NCBI GenBank assembly: GCA_031216445.1
Contig: CM062211.1
Span: 6,419,001 to 6,483,000, forward strand
Direction of reading: 5' to 3'
Origin: Lateolabrax maculatus
Taxonomy: Eukaryota; Chordata; Actinopteri; Acropomatiformes; Lateolabracidae
DNA: 64,000 bases
The notes beneath the pieces were generated by a model. The model searched no databases. It saw only the letters and a list, made by a program, of their open reading frames with translations, and had not been told where the DNA came from. A program made the position numbers and the translations under genes. This document shows, one piece after another, positions 1-9,273 of the stretch (the first letter of the stretch is position 1; each line of letters opens with the position of its first letter).

Positions 1-707
1 TGAAGGAGGGATGACTTTTCCTCCTGCCACTTCTGTTCCCTCTCCTGCAGAGTCTTCTTGAGGTCATTTGTGGCCTGAAAGAGGGATGACTTTTCTCCCT
101 GCCACTCCTGTTCCCTCTCCTGTAGAGTGTATTTGAGCTCCTCTGTAGCTTGAAGGAGGGATGACTCGTCCTCCTGCCACTCCTGTTCCTTCTCTTGCAG
201 AGTTTTCTTGAGGCCCTCTGTGGCCTGACGGAGGGATGACTTTTCCTCATTCCACTCCTGTTCCTTCTCCTGCAGAGTCTTTGTGAAGTCCTCTGTGGCA
301 TGGAGGAGGGATGACTTTTCTTCTTGCCACTCCTGCTCCTTCTCCTGTAGAGTCTTCTTGAGGTCCTCTGTGGCCTGAAGGAGGGATGACTTTTCTTCAT
401 TCCACTCCTGTTCCATCTCCTGCAGAGTCTTCTTGAAGTCCTCTGTGGCATGGAGGAGGGATGACGTTTCTTCTTGCCACTCCTGCTCCTTCTCCTGTAG
501 AGTCTTCTTGAGGTCCTCTGTGGCCTGAAGGAGGGATGACTTTTCTTCATTCCACTCCTGTTCCATCTCCTGCAGAGTCTTCTTGAAGTCCTCTGTGGCA
601 TGGAGGAGGGATGACTTTTCTTCTTGCCACTCCTGCTCCTTCTCCTGTAGAGTCTTCTTGAGGTCCTCTGTGGCCAGAAGGAGGGATGACTTGTCCTCCT
701 GCCACTC
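1..707 (-). repeat. 75-bp coding minisatellite in copy 1
   Basis: Nine complete 75-bp units (33-707) plus 32 bp of a tenth. Each unit encodes 25 residues beginning EW(Q/N)E. The multiple-of-three period keeps the frame open whatever the copy number. Confidence 0.9.
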
Positions 708-1751
708 GACATGATGACTCTCCAACTGCTGCTCAACATTCTTCAGAGCAGCCACAAGGGTTTTGTTCTCGTCTGACTTCTGGTCTAGCTGAGCCATATA
801 TAAAGCTCTGGATTTCTCCACCTCCTTCTGCAAGGAGGTTTTCTCCTGCTGCAGGCGGAGGCGCTCAATCTCCAGCTCACCTTCTGCATTTTTCCGGGCC
901 GATGAAATCTTAAAGATCTCTGCTGTGAATTCCTCCAGCTGGGCTCGGTGGGAGGCTTGGGATCTTTCCAAAGTGTTCTTAGCATCCTCATTCTGCTTCT
1001 GAAGTGCTTGCTCCATCTTGCTCAATTTCTTCCGCAGCTTTTCAGCTTGAACCCTCTCAAACGCAAGATCTGTCTCCAACAGTTCGGCTTTTGAGCGAGA
1101 CTCAAACTCTGCTGTGTCTTTGTCAAAGAGCGGCACCTTGAGGCAATGAGTGGTCGTCTCAGTGTTGTTTTCAGCCACTGCAGGCAACTGCTGTCTAGTA
1201 CGGACCACTAACTTCATTGCCTCTAATTCATCTTGAAGGGCCTCATTCTCTCCCTTCACCTGCTCCAATTTGACTTGAAAGTCCTTGCTGGTGGTAGTCT
1301 GCTGCTCAAGCTCACTGTGAGCTCTCCGCAGTTTCCCGCAGATCTTCCTCAGATTTACTTTCAGATCTTCAATCTCCGTCTGTGAGGAGTTGACATGTTT
1401 AGCCTGAGCCTCTGCTAGCAGGGCTTTCAGGCTGCATATCTGACTCTGCATCAGTTCTTTGTCACTGCTCAGCTTGTTGTCCACTTTTTCTTCTTGGAGC
1501 TGATCAAGTAAAATACTCAGTGATTTCTCTTTCATTTCCAGGTGGACTCTGTCCTCAGATGAACTTTGGGTGAGCCTCGCCTCGTTGTCCCTCAGCTTAG
1601 ACCGTAGTTTTGCTTCAATGGAACGGAGGTGGAAATTACATGAAGGTTCAACCTTCCTGGAGTATTCCATGTCTTCCAGCTTTGTCTTCTGCTGGACCTC
1701 AGTGGTATTTCTCCTCTGTAGTTGTCTTCTCTTACTATGTGTGCCTTCCAT
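1..1751 (-). CDS. Coiled-coil repeat protein, array copy 1 (partial, 3' end outside window)
   Basis: Same gene as the complete copies at 3455-5503 and 7225-9273. The first ATG of the frame is at 1751 on the minus strand, and the frame stays open to the window edge, so about 583 codons are visible. The N-terminal ~348 residues are a charged, Glu/Lys/Gln-rich coiled coil. From base 707 downwards the protein becomes 25-residue repeats (75 bp each): nine full units and part of a tenth. The unit order differs from the other copies. A two-unit pair (His-type then Asn-type) is present once more than in copies 2 and 3. Four units present in copies 2 and 3 are missing before the run that leads to the C-terminus. 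One unit has Thr where the others have Lys (base ~465). No signal peptide or membrane segment is visible. Family unknown to me; name-level resemblance to golgin- or trichohyalin-type coiled coils is compositional only. Confidence 0.72.
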   Translation of the reverse strand, partial: MEGTHSKRRQLQRRNTTEVQQKTKLEDMEYSRKVEPSCNFHLRSIEAKLRSKLRDNEARLTQSSSEDRVHLEMKEKSLSILLDQLQEEKVDNKLSSDKELMQSQICSLKALLAEAQAKHVNSSQTEIEDLKVNLRKICGKLRRAHSELEQQTTTSKDFQVKLEQVKGENEALQDELEAMKLVVRTRQQLPAVAENNTETTTHCLKVPLFDKDTAEFESRSKAELLETDLAFERVQAEKLRKKLSKMEQALQKQNEDAKNTLERSQASHRAQLEEFTAEIFKISSARKNAEGELEIERLRLQQEKTSLQKEVEKSRALYMAQLDQKSDENKTLVAALKNVEQQLESHHVEWQEDKSSLLLATEDLKKTLQEKEQEWQEEKSSLLHATEDFKKTLQEMEQEWNEEKSSLLQATEDLKKTLQEKEQEWQEETSSLLHATEDFKKTLQEMEQEWNEEKSSLLQATEDLKKTLQEKEQEWQEEKSSLLHATEDFTKTLQEKEQEWNEEKSSLRQATEGLKKTLQEKEQEWQEDESSLLQATEELKYTLQEREQEWQGEKSSLFQATNDLKKTLQEREQKWQEEKSSLL

Positions 1752-1821
1752 TGTCACTGTGAAATTTCTGTCAGAAAATCTGTGTCTCGGAGATTGTGTC
1801 TGAACCAAACTTGGGTCTGAG

Positions 1822-1829
1822 TATTTATA
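1822..1829 (-). promoter_or_regulatory. TATA box of coiled-coil copy 1
   Basis: TATAAATA on the minus strand, 71 bp upstream of the ATG at 1751. A transcription start 25-30 bp downstream would leave a ~40-base leader before that ATG. Identical in all three copies. Confidence 0.5.
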
Positions 1830-1942
1830 ACAATCCCAACATTCTTTTCCTCCAAGATGTCAGAATAATTCTTTTCCCTTAATCTTCATTCCAATTCTAA
1901 ATCTTGATCTGGTTGTTGCCAATGGATACTAGTTTAATTGTG

Positions 1943-2931
1943 TTTGAATATGTGATTGTAATGATTTCTAAGATGGACGCCAATTGGAAATATAATGTGC
2001 ATTAAATAATTAATAATATGCTTAAAACATGGAGGATGATCGTGTGAGCCCTGTTCATACTGGATTCATGTGGACACCATACCCCAAAATGTACAACAAA
2101 AGCATGCTTCACAACAGCAATTAGAAAAAAGTGTGAAAATATAAAAAGACATAAAAATTTTAATCAATGTTTGTATAAAAAGACTACTATCCATATTTTT
2201 AACATGTTTGCACAAATCACTTGGTGAAATTTGTGCCACTTTGTGAGAGTTTATACTTTTGACCCCGGAGTTTAGAGGAAAACGATCATAAAAAAAACAC
2301 AATCATATTATTATTAATAATAATAACATTAATAATAATGCATATGGTTTTATGGTGCAAATGCAAATTCATCAGTAATTTCCCCCTGATTTATACATCA
2401 AACAAAGCATTTAATATTACACATATGGCTGTAGACCAACTATAAATTCTTAACCACAAACATGACATTATTGTTATTTATTCATTTTTATTTGAATATG
2501 TGATTGTAATGATTTCTAAGATGGACGCCAATTGGAAATATAATGTGCATTAAATAATTAATAATATGCTTAAAACATGGAGGATGATCATGTGAGCCCT
2601 GTTCATATTGGATTCATGTGGACACCATACCCCAAAATGTACAACAAAAGCATGCTTCACAACAGCAATACTTTTGACCCTGGATTTTAGAGGAAAACGA
2701 TCATAAAAAAAAAGACAATCATATTATTAATAATAATAACATTAATAACATTAATAATAATGTATATGATTTTATGGTGCAAATGCAAATTCATCAGTAA
2801 TTTCCCCCTGATTTATACATCAAACAAAGCATTTAATATTACACATATGGCTGTAGACCAACTATAAATTCTAAACCACAAACATGACATTGTTGTTATT
2901 TATTCATTTTTATTTGATTTGATATGATTTG
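1943..2931. repeat. Direct duplication in spacer 1 (two sub-copies)
   Basis: Sub-copy A1 starts at ~1943 and A2 at ~2491, both opening with tttgaatatgtgattgtaat and ending in a TTGAT-rich tract. A2 lacks about 115 bp present in A1 (roughly 2129-2245). Lies between the copy 1 promoter and the 3' flank of copy 2. No gene is seen in it. Confidence 0.8.
2899..2904 (-). terminator. Candidate poly(A) signal downstream of copy 2
   Basis: AATAAA on the minus strand about 550 bp past the copy 2 stop codon. No closer canonical signal was seen, so the 3' end is uncertain. Confidence 0.3.
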
Positions 2932-2932
2932 A

Positions 2933-2963
<31 letters not shown>

Positions 2964-2964
2964 T
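2911..2964. repeat. (TTGAT)/(TTGA)n simple repeat, spacer 1
   Basis: Gradient from TTGAT-type to TTGA-type units at the end of sub-copy A2. Equivalent tracts lie at 6672-6732 and ~10,021-10,080. Confidence 0.85.
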
Positions 2965-3019
2965 TTTACTGCCCAGAAGTGAAGTGGAGATTATTTGTGT
3001 AGCTCATGGTGTTTCAATG

Positions 3020-3180
3020 GCACTTACAGGCCCACATCAGCAACAGGTGCCCAGCCCAGGCTCTCTAAGAAGACGAGGCAAAACTCCCCATGAACCTGAG
3101 AACAGGTTCAGGGACATGGGAAGAAACCTCGGGAAAGGCAATTCAAAGAGAGATCCCCTCTCCTCGGACGGCTGGGTGTG
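3020..3180 (+). mobile_element. Dispersed-repeat relic in spacer 1
   Basis: The stretch containing gaggcaaaactccc, gaacaggttcaggg and ggaagaaacctcgggaaagg resembles a tail sequence I associate with common fish interspersed repeats. No coding capacity. Copied with the array at 6790-6950, and truncated in unit 3 (10,095-10,165), where about 130 bp are missing. The class is not determined. Confidence 0.4.
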
Positions 3181-3454
3181 CATGTGTGAGTATGTGCACT
3201 TGTATTTATATATTTGTGAGGACCAGTTTCAGTTGTACATCAGAAAAGTGAAGAGATATAAGCCTCACTTTCCAAGTGTAACAAACAAGTCATAACCCTA
3301 AAACAGCCCTCTTCAAAGAGCTGTTTGGGGGTTAAGACTGATTCAACTGATTAATCCTCACAAGTATACAAGAACAGATGCATGGTGTGTGTTTGTGTAA
3401 GTGCAAGTGTGTGAGCATTTTGTTTTCCTGGGCTTGGAGATCTAGAGCTGGGCA

Positions 3455-5503
3455 TTAGAAGAGTTTTTTGTACCACTTCTTTTTCTTCTTCTTTTTAGTG
3501 AGCTGGCTCTCAAGGTCTTCCAGTTGGGACCTCATGGATCCCTCACTCTCCTGCCACTCCTGTTCCTTCTCTTGCAGAGTCTTCTTGAGGTCATTTGTGG
3601 CCTGAAGGAGGGATGACTTTTCCTCCTGCCACTCCTGTTCCCTCTCCTGCAGAGTCTTCTTGAGGTCATTTGTGGCCTGAAAGAGGGATGACTTTTCTCC
3701 CTGCCACTCCTGTTCCCTCTCCTGTAGAGTGTATTTGAGCTCCTCTGTAGCTTGAAGGAGGGATGACTCGTCCTCCTGCCACTCCTGTTTCCTCTCCTGT
3801 AGAGTCTTCCTGAAGTCCTCTGTGGCCTGAAGGAGGAATGACTTTTCTTCATTCCACTCCTGTTCCATCTCCTGCAGAGTCTTCTTGAAGTCCTCTGTGG
3901 CATGGAGGAGGGATGACTTTTCTTCTTGCCACTCCTGTTCCTTCTCCTGCAGAGTCTTCTTGAGGTCATTTGTGGCCTGAAAGAGGGATGACTTTTCTCC
4001 CTGCCACTCCTGTTCCCTCTCCTGTAGAGTGTATTTGAGCTCCTCTGTAGCTTGAAGGAGGGATGACTCGTCCTCCTGCCACTCCTGTTCCTTCTCTTGC
4101 AGAGTTTTCTTGAGGCCCTCTGTGGCCTGACGGAGGGATGACTTTTCCTCATTCCACTCCTGTTCCTTCTCCTGCAGAGTCTTTGTGAAGTCCTCTGTGG
4201 CATGGAGGAGGGATGACTTTTCTTCTTGCCACTCCTGCTCCTTCTCCTGTAGAGTCTTCTTGAGGTCCTCTGTGGCCTGAAGGAGGGATGACTTTTCTTC
4301 ATTCCACTCCTGTTCCATCTCCTGCAGAGTCTTCTTGAAGTCCTCTGTGGCATGGAGGAGGGATGACTTTTCTTCTTGCCACTCCTGCTCCTTCTCCTGT
4401 AGAGTCTTCTTGAGGTCCTCTGTGGCCAGAAGGAGGGATGACTTGTCCTCCTGCCACTCGACATGATGACTCTCCAACTGCTGCTCAACATTCTTCAGAG
4501 CAGCCACAAGGGTTTTGTTCTCGTCTGACTTCTGGTCTAGCTGAGCCATATATAAAGCTCTGGATTTCTCCACCTCCTTCTGCAAGGAGGTTTTCTCCTG
4601 CTGCAGGCGGAGGCGCTCAATCTCCAGCTCACCTTCTGCATTTTTCCGGGCCGATGAAATCTTAAAGATCTCTGCTGTGAATTCCTCCAGCTGGGCTCGG
4701 TGGGAGGCTTGGGATCTTTCCAAAGTGTTCTTAGCATCCTCATTCTGCTTCTGAAGTGCTTGCTCCATCTTGCTCAATTTCTTCCGCAGCTTTTCAGCTT
4801 GAACCCTCTCAAACGCAAGATCTGTCTCCAACAGTTCGGCTTTTGAGCGAGACTCAATCTCTGCTGTGTCTTTGTCAAAGAGCGGCACCTTGAGGCAATG
4901 AGTGGTCGTCTCAGTGTTGTTTTCAGCCACTGCAGGCAACTGCTGTCTAGTACGGACCACTAACTTCATTGCCTCTAATTCATCTTGAAGGGCCTCATTC
5001 TCTCCCTTCACCTGCTCCAATTTGACTTGAAAGTCCTTGCTGGTGGTAGTCTGCTGCTCAAGCTCACTGTGAGCTCTCCGCAGTTTCCCGCAGATCTTCC
5101 TCAGATTTACTTTCAGATCTTCAATCTCCGTCTGTGAGGAGTTGACATGTTTAGCCTGAGCCTCTGCTAGCAGGGCTTTCAGGCTGCATATCTGACTCTG
5201 CATCAGTTCTTTGTCACTGCTCAGCTTGTTGTCCACTTTTTCTTCTTGGAGCTGATCAAGTAAAATACTCAGTGATTTCTCTTTAATTTCCAGGTGGACT
5301 CTGTCCTCAGATGAACTTTGGGTGAGCCTCGCCTCGTTGTCCCTCAGCTTAGACCGTAGTTTTGCTTCAATGGAACGGAGGTGGAAATTACATGAAGGTT
5401 CAACCTTCCTGGAGTATTCCATGTCTTCCAGCTTTGTCTTCTGCTGGACCTCAGTGGTATTTCTCCTCTGTAGTTGTCTTCTCTTACTATGTGTGCCTTC
5501 CAT
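3455..5503 (-). CDS. Coiled-coil repeat protein, array copy 2 (complete, intronless)
   Basis: Uninterrupted 682-codon frame ending in TAA at 3455-3457. I start it at the first ATG (5503), which has A at -3 and G at +4. The frame is open further upstream to 5560, but that position is TTG, not ATG, and it lies too close to the TATA box at 5574-5581 to be inside the transcript. Residues ~1-348 form a charged coiled coil with few prolines. Residues 349-648 are twelve 25-residue repeats of the type EWQEEKSSLLxATEDxKKTLQEKEQ. Residues 649-682 are a tail ending in a run of seven lysines and WYKKLF. A 25-residue period equals two heptads plus one hendecad, consistent with a continuous coiled coil. 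No signal peptide, transmembrane segment or catalytic motif is seen, so a cytoplasmic or nuclear structural role is only an inference. Copy 2 differs from copies 1 and 3 by Ile for Met at base ~5284 and Ile for Phe at ~4858. Confidence 0.8.
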   Translation of the reverse strand: MEGTHSKRRQLQRRNTTEVQQKTKLEDMEYSRKVEPSCNFHLRSIEAKLRSKLRDNEARLTQSSSEDRVHLEIKEKSLSILLDQLQEEKVDNKLSSDKELMQSQICSLKALLAEAQAKHVNSSQTEIEDLKVNLRKICGKLRRAHSELEQQTTTSKDFQVKLEQVKGENEALQDELEAMKLVVRTRQQLPAVAENNTETTTHCLKVPLFDKDTAEIESRSKAELLETDLAFERVQAEKLRKKLSKMEQALQKQNEDAKNTLERSQASHRAQLEEFTAEIFKISSARKNAEGELEIERLRLQQEKTSLQKEVEKSRALYMAQLDQKSDENKTLVAALKNVEQQLESHHVEWQEDKSSLLLATEDLKKTLQEKEQEWQEEKSSLLHATEDFKKTLQEMEQEWNEEKSSLLQATEDLKKTLQEKEQEWQEEKSSLLHATEDFTKTLQEKEQEWNEEKSSLRQATEGLKKTLQEKEQEWQEDESSLLQATEELKYTLQEREQEWQGEKSSLFQATNDLKKTLQEKEQEWQEEKSSLLHATEDFKKTLQEMEQEWNEEKSFLLQATEDFRKTLQERKQEWQEDESSLLQATEELKYTLQEREQEWQGEKSSLFQATNDLKKTLQEREQEWQEEKSSLLQATNDLKKTLQEKEQEWQESEGSMRSQLEDLESQLTKKKKKKKWYKKLF
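3560..4459 (-). repeat. 75-bp coding minisatellite in copy 2
   Basis: Twelve units of exactly 75 bp (900 bp). Higher-order structure is visible: the unit pair 6-7 (EWQEDESS..., EWQGEKSS...) recurs as units 10-11, and His-type/Asn-type pairs recur as units 2-3, 4-5 and 8-9. Confidence 0.9.
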
Positions 5504-5573
5504 TGTCACTGTGAAATTTCTGTCAGAAAATCTGTGTCTCGGAGATTGTGTCTGAACCAAACTTGGGTCTGAG

Positions 5574-5581
5574 TATTTATA
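5574..5581 (-). promoter_or_regulatory. TATA box of coiled-coil copy 2
   Basis: TATAAATA on the minus strand, 71 bp upstream of the ATG at 5503. It supports starting at 5503 rather than at the upstream in-frame TTG at 5560, which would sit only about 14 bases from the box. Confidence 0.5.
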
Positions 5582-5694
5582 ACAATCCCAACATTCTTTT
5601 CCTCCAAGATGTCAGAATAATTCTTTTCCCTTAATCTTCATTCCAATTCTAAATCTTGATCTGGTTGTTGCCAATGGATACTAGTTTAATTGTG

Positions 5695-6694
5695 TTTGAA
5701 TATGTGATTGTAATGATTTCTAAGATGGACGCCAATTGGAAATATAATGTGCATTAAATAATTAATAATATGCTTAAAACATGGAGGATGATCGTGTGAG
5801 CCCTGTTCATATTGGATTCATGTGGACACCATACCCCAAAATGTACAACAAAAGCATGCTTCACAACAGCAATTAGAAAAAAGTGTGAAAATATAAAAAG
5901 ATAAAAAGACATAAAAATTTTAATCAATGTTTGTATAAAAAGACTACTATCCATATTTTTAACATGTTTGCACAAATCACTTGGTGAAATTTGTGCCACT
6001 TTGTGAGAGTTTATACTTTTGACCCCGGAGTTTAGAGGAAAACGATCATAAAAAAAACACAATCATATTATTATTAATAATAATAATAACATTAATAATA
6101 ATGCATATGGTTTTATGGTGCAAATGCAAATTCATCAGTAATTTCCCCCTGATTTATACATCAAACAAAGCATTTAATATTACACATATGGCTGTAGACC
6201 AACTATAAATTCTTAACCACAAACATGACATTATTGTTATTTATTAATTTTTATTTGAATATGTGATTGTAATGATTTCTAAGATGGACGCCAATTGGAA
6301 ATATAATGTGCATTAAATAATTAATAATATGCTTAAAACATGGAGGATGATCATGTGAGCCCTGTTCATATTGGATTCATGTGGACACCATACCCCAAAA
6401 TGTACAACAAAAGCATGCTTCACAACAGCAATACTTTTGACCCTGGATTTTAGAGGAAAACGATCATAAAAAAAAGACAATCATATTATTAATAATAATA
6501 ACATTAATAACATTAATAATAATGTATATGATTTTATGGTGCAAATGCAAATTCATCAGTAATTTCCCCCTGATTTATACATCAAACAAAGCATTTAATA
6601 TTACACATATGGCTGTAGACCAACTATAAATTCTAAACCACAAACATGACATTGTTGTTATTTATTAATTTTTATTTGATTTGATATGATTTGA

Positions 6695-6700
<6 letters not shown>
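5695..6700. repeat. Direct duplication in spacer 2 (two sub-copies)
   Basis: Same arrangement as spacer 1: sub-copies start at ~5695 and ~6254, the second carrying the same internal deletion. Spacer 2 is 18 bp longer than spacer 1, partly from a short ataaaaagat duplication near 5895. Confidence 0.8.
6661..6666 (-). terminator. Candidate poly(A) signal downstream of copy 3
   Basis: AATAAA on the minus strand about 560 bp past the copy 3 stop; a second lies at 6671-6676. Low certainty because the region is AT-rich. Confidence 0.3.

Positions 6701-6732
<32 letters not shown>
6672..6732. repeat. (TTGAT)/(TTGA)n simple repeat, spacer 2
   Basis: Same tract as in spacer 1, slightly longer, immediately before the ttttttactgcccagaagt motif shared by all units. 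Confidence 0.85.
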
Positions 6733-6733
<1 letters not shown>

Positions 6734-6789
6734 TTTTACTGCCCAGAAGTGAAGTGGAGATTATTTGTGTAGCTCATGGTGTTTCAATG

Positions 6790-6950
6790 GCACTTACAGG
6801 CCCACAACAGCAACAGGTGCCCAGCCCAGGCTCTCTAAGAAGACGAGGCAAAACTCCCCATGAACCTGAGAACAGGTTCAGGGACATGGGAAGAAACCTC
6901 GGGAAAGGCAATTCAAAGAGAGATCCCCTCTCCTCGGACGGCTGGGTGTG
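6790..6950 (+). mobile_element. Dispersed-repeat relic in spacer 2
   Basis: Near-identical copy of the relic at 3020-3180, carried by the segmental duplication rather than inserted independently. Confidence 0.4.
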
Positions 6951-7224
6951 CATGTGTGAGTATGTGCACTTGTATTTATATATTTGTGAGGACCAGTTTC
7001 AGTTGTACATCAGAAAAGTGAAGAGATATAAGCCTCACTTTCCAAGTGTAACAAACAAGTCGTAACCCTAAAACAGCCCTCTTCAAAGAGCTGTTTGGGG
7101 GTTAAGACTGATTCAACTGATTAATCCTCACAAGTATACAAGAACAGATGCATGGTGTGTGTTTGTGTAAGTGCAAGTGTGTGAGCATTTTGTTTTCCTG
7201 GGCTTGGAGATCTAGAGCTGGGCA

Positions 7225-9273
7225 TTAGAAGAGTTTTTTGTACCACTTCTTTTTCTTCTTCTTTTTAGTGAGCTGGCTCTCAAGGTCTTCCAGTTGGGAC
7301 CTCATGGATCCCTCACTCTCCTGCCACTCCTGTTCCTTCTCTTGCAGAGTCTTCTTGAGGTCATTTGTGGCCTGAAGGAGGGATGACTTTTCCTCCTGCC
7401 ACTCCTGTTCCCTCTCCTGCAGAGTCTTCTTGAGGTCATTTGTGGCCTGAAAGAGGGATGACTTTTCTCCCTGCCACTCCTGTTCCCTCTCCTGTAGAGT
7501 GTATTTGAGCTCCTCTGTAGCTTGAAGGAGGGATGACTCGTCCTCCTGCCACTCCTGTTTCCTCTCCTGTAGAGTCTTCCTGAAGTCCTCTGTGGCCTGA
7601 AGGAGGAATGACTTTTCTTCATTCCACTCCTGTTCCATCTCCTGCAGAGTCTTCTTGAAGTCCTCTGTGGCATGGAGGAGGGATGACTTTTCTTCTTGCC
7701 ACTCCTGTTCCTTCTCCTGCAGAGTCTTCTTGAGGTCATTTGTGGCCTGAAAGAGGGATGACTTTTCTCCCTGCCACTCCTGTTCCCTCTCCTGTAGAGT
7801 GTATTTGAGCTCCTCTGTAGCTTGAAGGAGGGATGACTCGTCCTCCTGCCACTCCTGTTCCTTCTCTTGCAGAGTTTTCTTGAGGCCCTCTGTGGCCTGA
7901 AGGAGGGATGACTTTTCCTCATTCCACTCCTGTTCCTTCTCCTGCAGAGTCTTTGTGAAGTCCTCTGTGGCATGGAGGAGGGATGACTTTTCTTCTTGCC
8001 ACTCCTGCTCCTTCTCCTGTAGAGTCTTCTTGAGGTCCTCTGTGGCCTGAAGGAGGGATGACTTTTCTTCATTCCACTCCTGTTCCATCTCCTGCAGAGT
8101 CTTCTTGAAGTCCTCTGTGGCATGGAGGAGGGATGACTTTTCTTCTTGCCACTCCTGCTCCTTCTCCTGTAGAGTCTTCTTGAGGTCCTCTGTGGCCAGA
8201 AGGAGGGATGACTTGTCCTCCTGCCACTCGACATGATGACTCTCCAACTGCTGCTCAACATTCTTCAGAGCAGCCACAAGGGTTTTGTTCTCGTCTGACT
8301 TCTGGTCTAGCTGAGCCATATATAAAGCTCTGGATTTCTCCACCTCCTTCTGCAAGGAGGTTTTCTCCTGCTGCAGGCAGAGGCGCTCAATCTCCAGCTC
8401 ACCTTCTGCATTTTTCCGGGCCGATGAAATCTTAAAGATCTCTGCTGTGAATTCCTCCAGCTGGGCTCGGTGGGAGGCTTGGGATCTTTCCAAAGTGTTC
8501 TTAGCATCCTCATTCTGCTTCTGAAGTGCTTGCTCCATCTTGCTCAATTTCTTCCGCAGCTTTTCAGCTTGAACTCTCTCAAACGCAAGATCTGTCTCCA
8601 ACAGTTCGGCTTTTGAGCGAGACTCAAACTCTGCTGTGTCTTTGTCAAAGAGCGGCACCTTGAGGCAATGAGTGGTCGTCTCAGTGTTGTTTTCAGCCAC
8701 TGCAGGCAACTGCTGTCTAGTACGGACCACTAACTTCATTGCCTCTAATTCATCTTGAAGGGCCTCATTCTCTCCCTTCACCTGCTCCAATTTGACTTGA
8801 AAGTCCTTGCTGGTGGTAGTCTGCTGCTCAAGCTCACTGTGAGCTCTCCGCAGTTTCCCGCAGATCTTCCTCAGATTTACTTTCAGATCTTCAATCTCCG
8901 TCTGTGAGGAGTTGACATGTTTAGCCTGAGCCTCTGCTAGCAGGGCTTTCAGGCTGCATATCTGACTCTGCATCAGTTCTTTGTCACTGCTCAGCTTGTT
9001 GTCCACTTTTTCTTCTTGGAGCTGATCAAGTAAAATACTCAGTGATTTCTCTTTCATTTCCAGGTGGACTCTGTCCTCAGATGAACTTTGGGTGAGCCTC
9101 GCCTCGTTGTCCCTCAGCTTAGACCGTAGTTTTGCTTCAATGGAACGGAGGTGGAAATTACATGAAGGTTCAACCTTCCTGGAGTATTCCATGTCTTCCA
9201 GCTTTGTCTTCTGCTGGACCTCAGTGGTATTTCTCCTCTGTAGTTGTCTTCTCTTACTATGTGTGCCTTCCAT
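7225..9273 (-). CDS. Coiled-coil repeat protein, array copy 3 (complete, intronless)
   Basis: A 682-codon frame, ATG at 9273 and TAA at 7225-7227, displaced 3,770 bp from copy 2 and identical to it except for about five bases. The repeat region (residues 349-648, bases 8229-7330) has the same twelve 25-residue units in the same order as copy 2. Visible amino-acid differences from copy 2 are Leu for Arg in one repeat (base ~7900), Cys for Arg (base ~8379), Phe for Ile and Met for Ile; one further change is synonymous (base ~8575). The TATA box is at 9344-9351. This is the most promoter-distal unit; the duplicated block ends about 1 kb upstream of it. Function unknown. Nothing suggests it is a pseudogene: the frame is intact through a long repetitive region. 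Confidence 0.8.
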   Translation of the reverse strand: MEGTHSKRRQLQRRNTTEVQQKTKLEDMEYSRKVEPSCNFHLRSIEAKLRSKLRDNEARLTQSSSEDRVHLEMKEKSLSILLDQLQEEKVDNKLSSDKELMQSQICSLKALLAEAQAKHVNSSQTEIEDLKVNLRKICGKLRRAHSELEQQTTTSKDFQVKLEQVKGENEALQDELEAMKLVVRTRQQLPAVAENNTETTTHCLKVPLFDKDTAEFESRSKAELLETDLAFERVQAEKLRKKLSKMEQALQKQNEDAKNTLERSQASHRAQLEEFTAEIFKISSARKNAEGELEIERLCLQQEKTSLQKEVEKSRALYMAQLDQKSDENKTLVAALKNVEQQLESHHVEWQEDKSSLLLATEDLKKTLQEKEQEWQEEKSSLLHATEDFKKTLQEMEQEWNEEKSSLLQATEDLKKTLQEKEQEWQEEKSSLLHATEDFTKTLQEKEQEWNEEKSSLLQATEGLKKTLQEKEQEWQEDESSLLQATEELKYTLQEREQEWQGEKSSLFQATNDLKKTLQEKEQEWQEEKSSLLHATEDFKKTLQEMEQEWNEEKSFLLQATEDFRKTLQERKQEWQEDESSLLQATEELKYTLQEREQEWQGEKSSLFQATNDLKKTLQEREQEWQEEKSSLLQATNDLKKTLQEKEQEWQESEGSMRSQLEDLESQLTKKKKKKKWYKKLF
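7330..8229 (-). repeat. 75-bp coding minisatellite in copy 3
   Basis: Twelve 75-bp units in the same order as copy 2, with one unit differing (Leu instead of Arg). Part of the coding sequence of copy 3. Confidence 0.9.

Noticed and set aside
686..913. Plus-strand 75-codon frame, repeated at 4438 and 8208
   Set aside because: Antisense shadow of the coiled-coil gene; it recurs only because the gene is duplicated.
1570..1803. Plus-strand 77-codon frame, repeated at 5322 and 9092
   Set aside because: Antisense of the N-terminal part of the coiled-coil gene and its leader; no independent support.
2954..3295. Plus-strand 113-codon frame, repeated at 6724
   Set aside because: Lies in spacer simple repeat and a dispersed-repeat relic; not protein-like.
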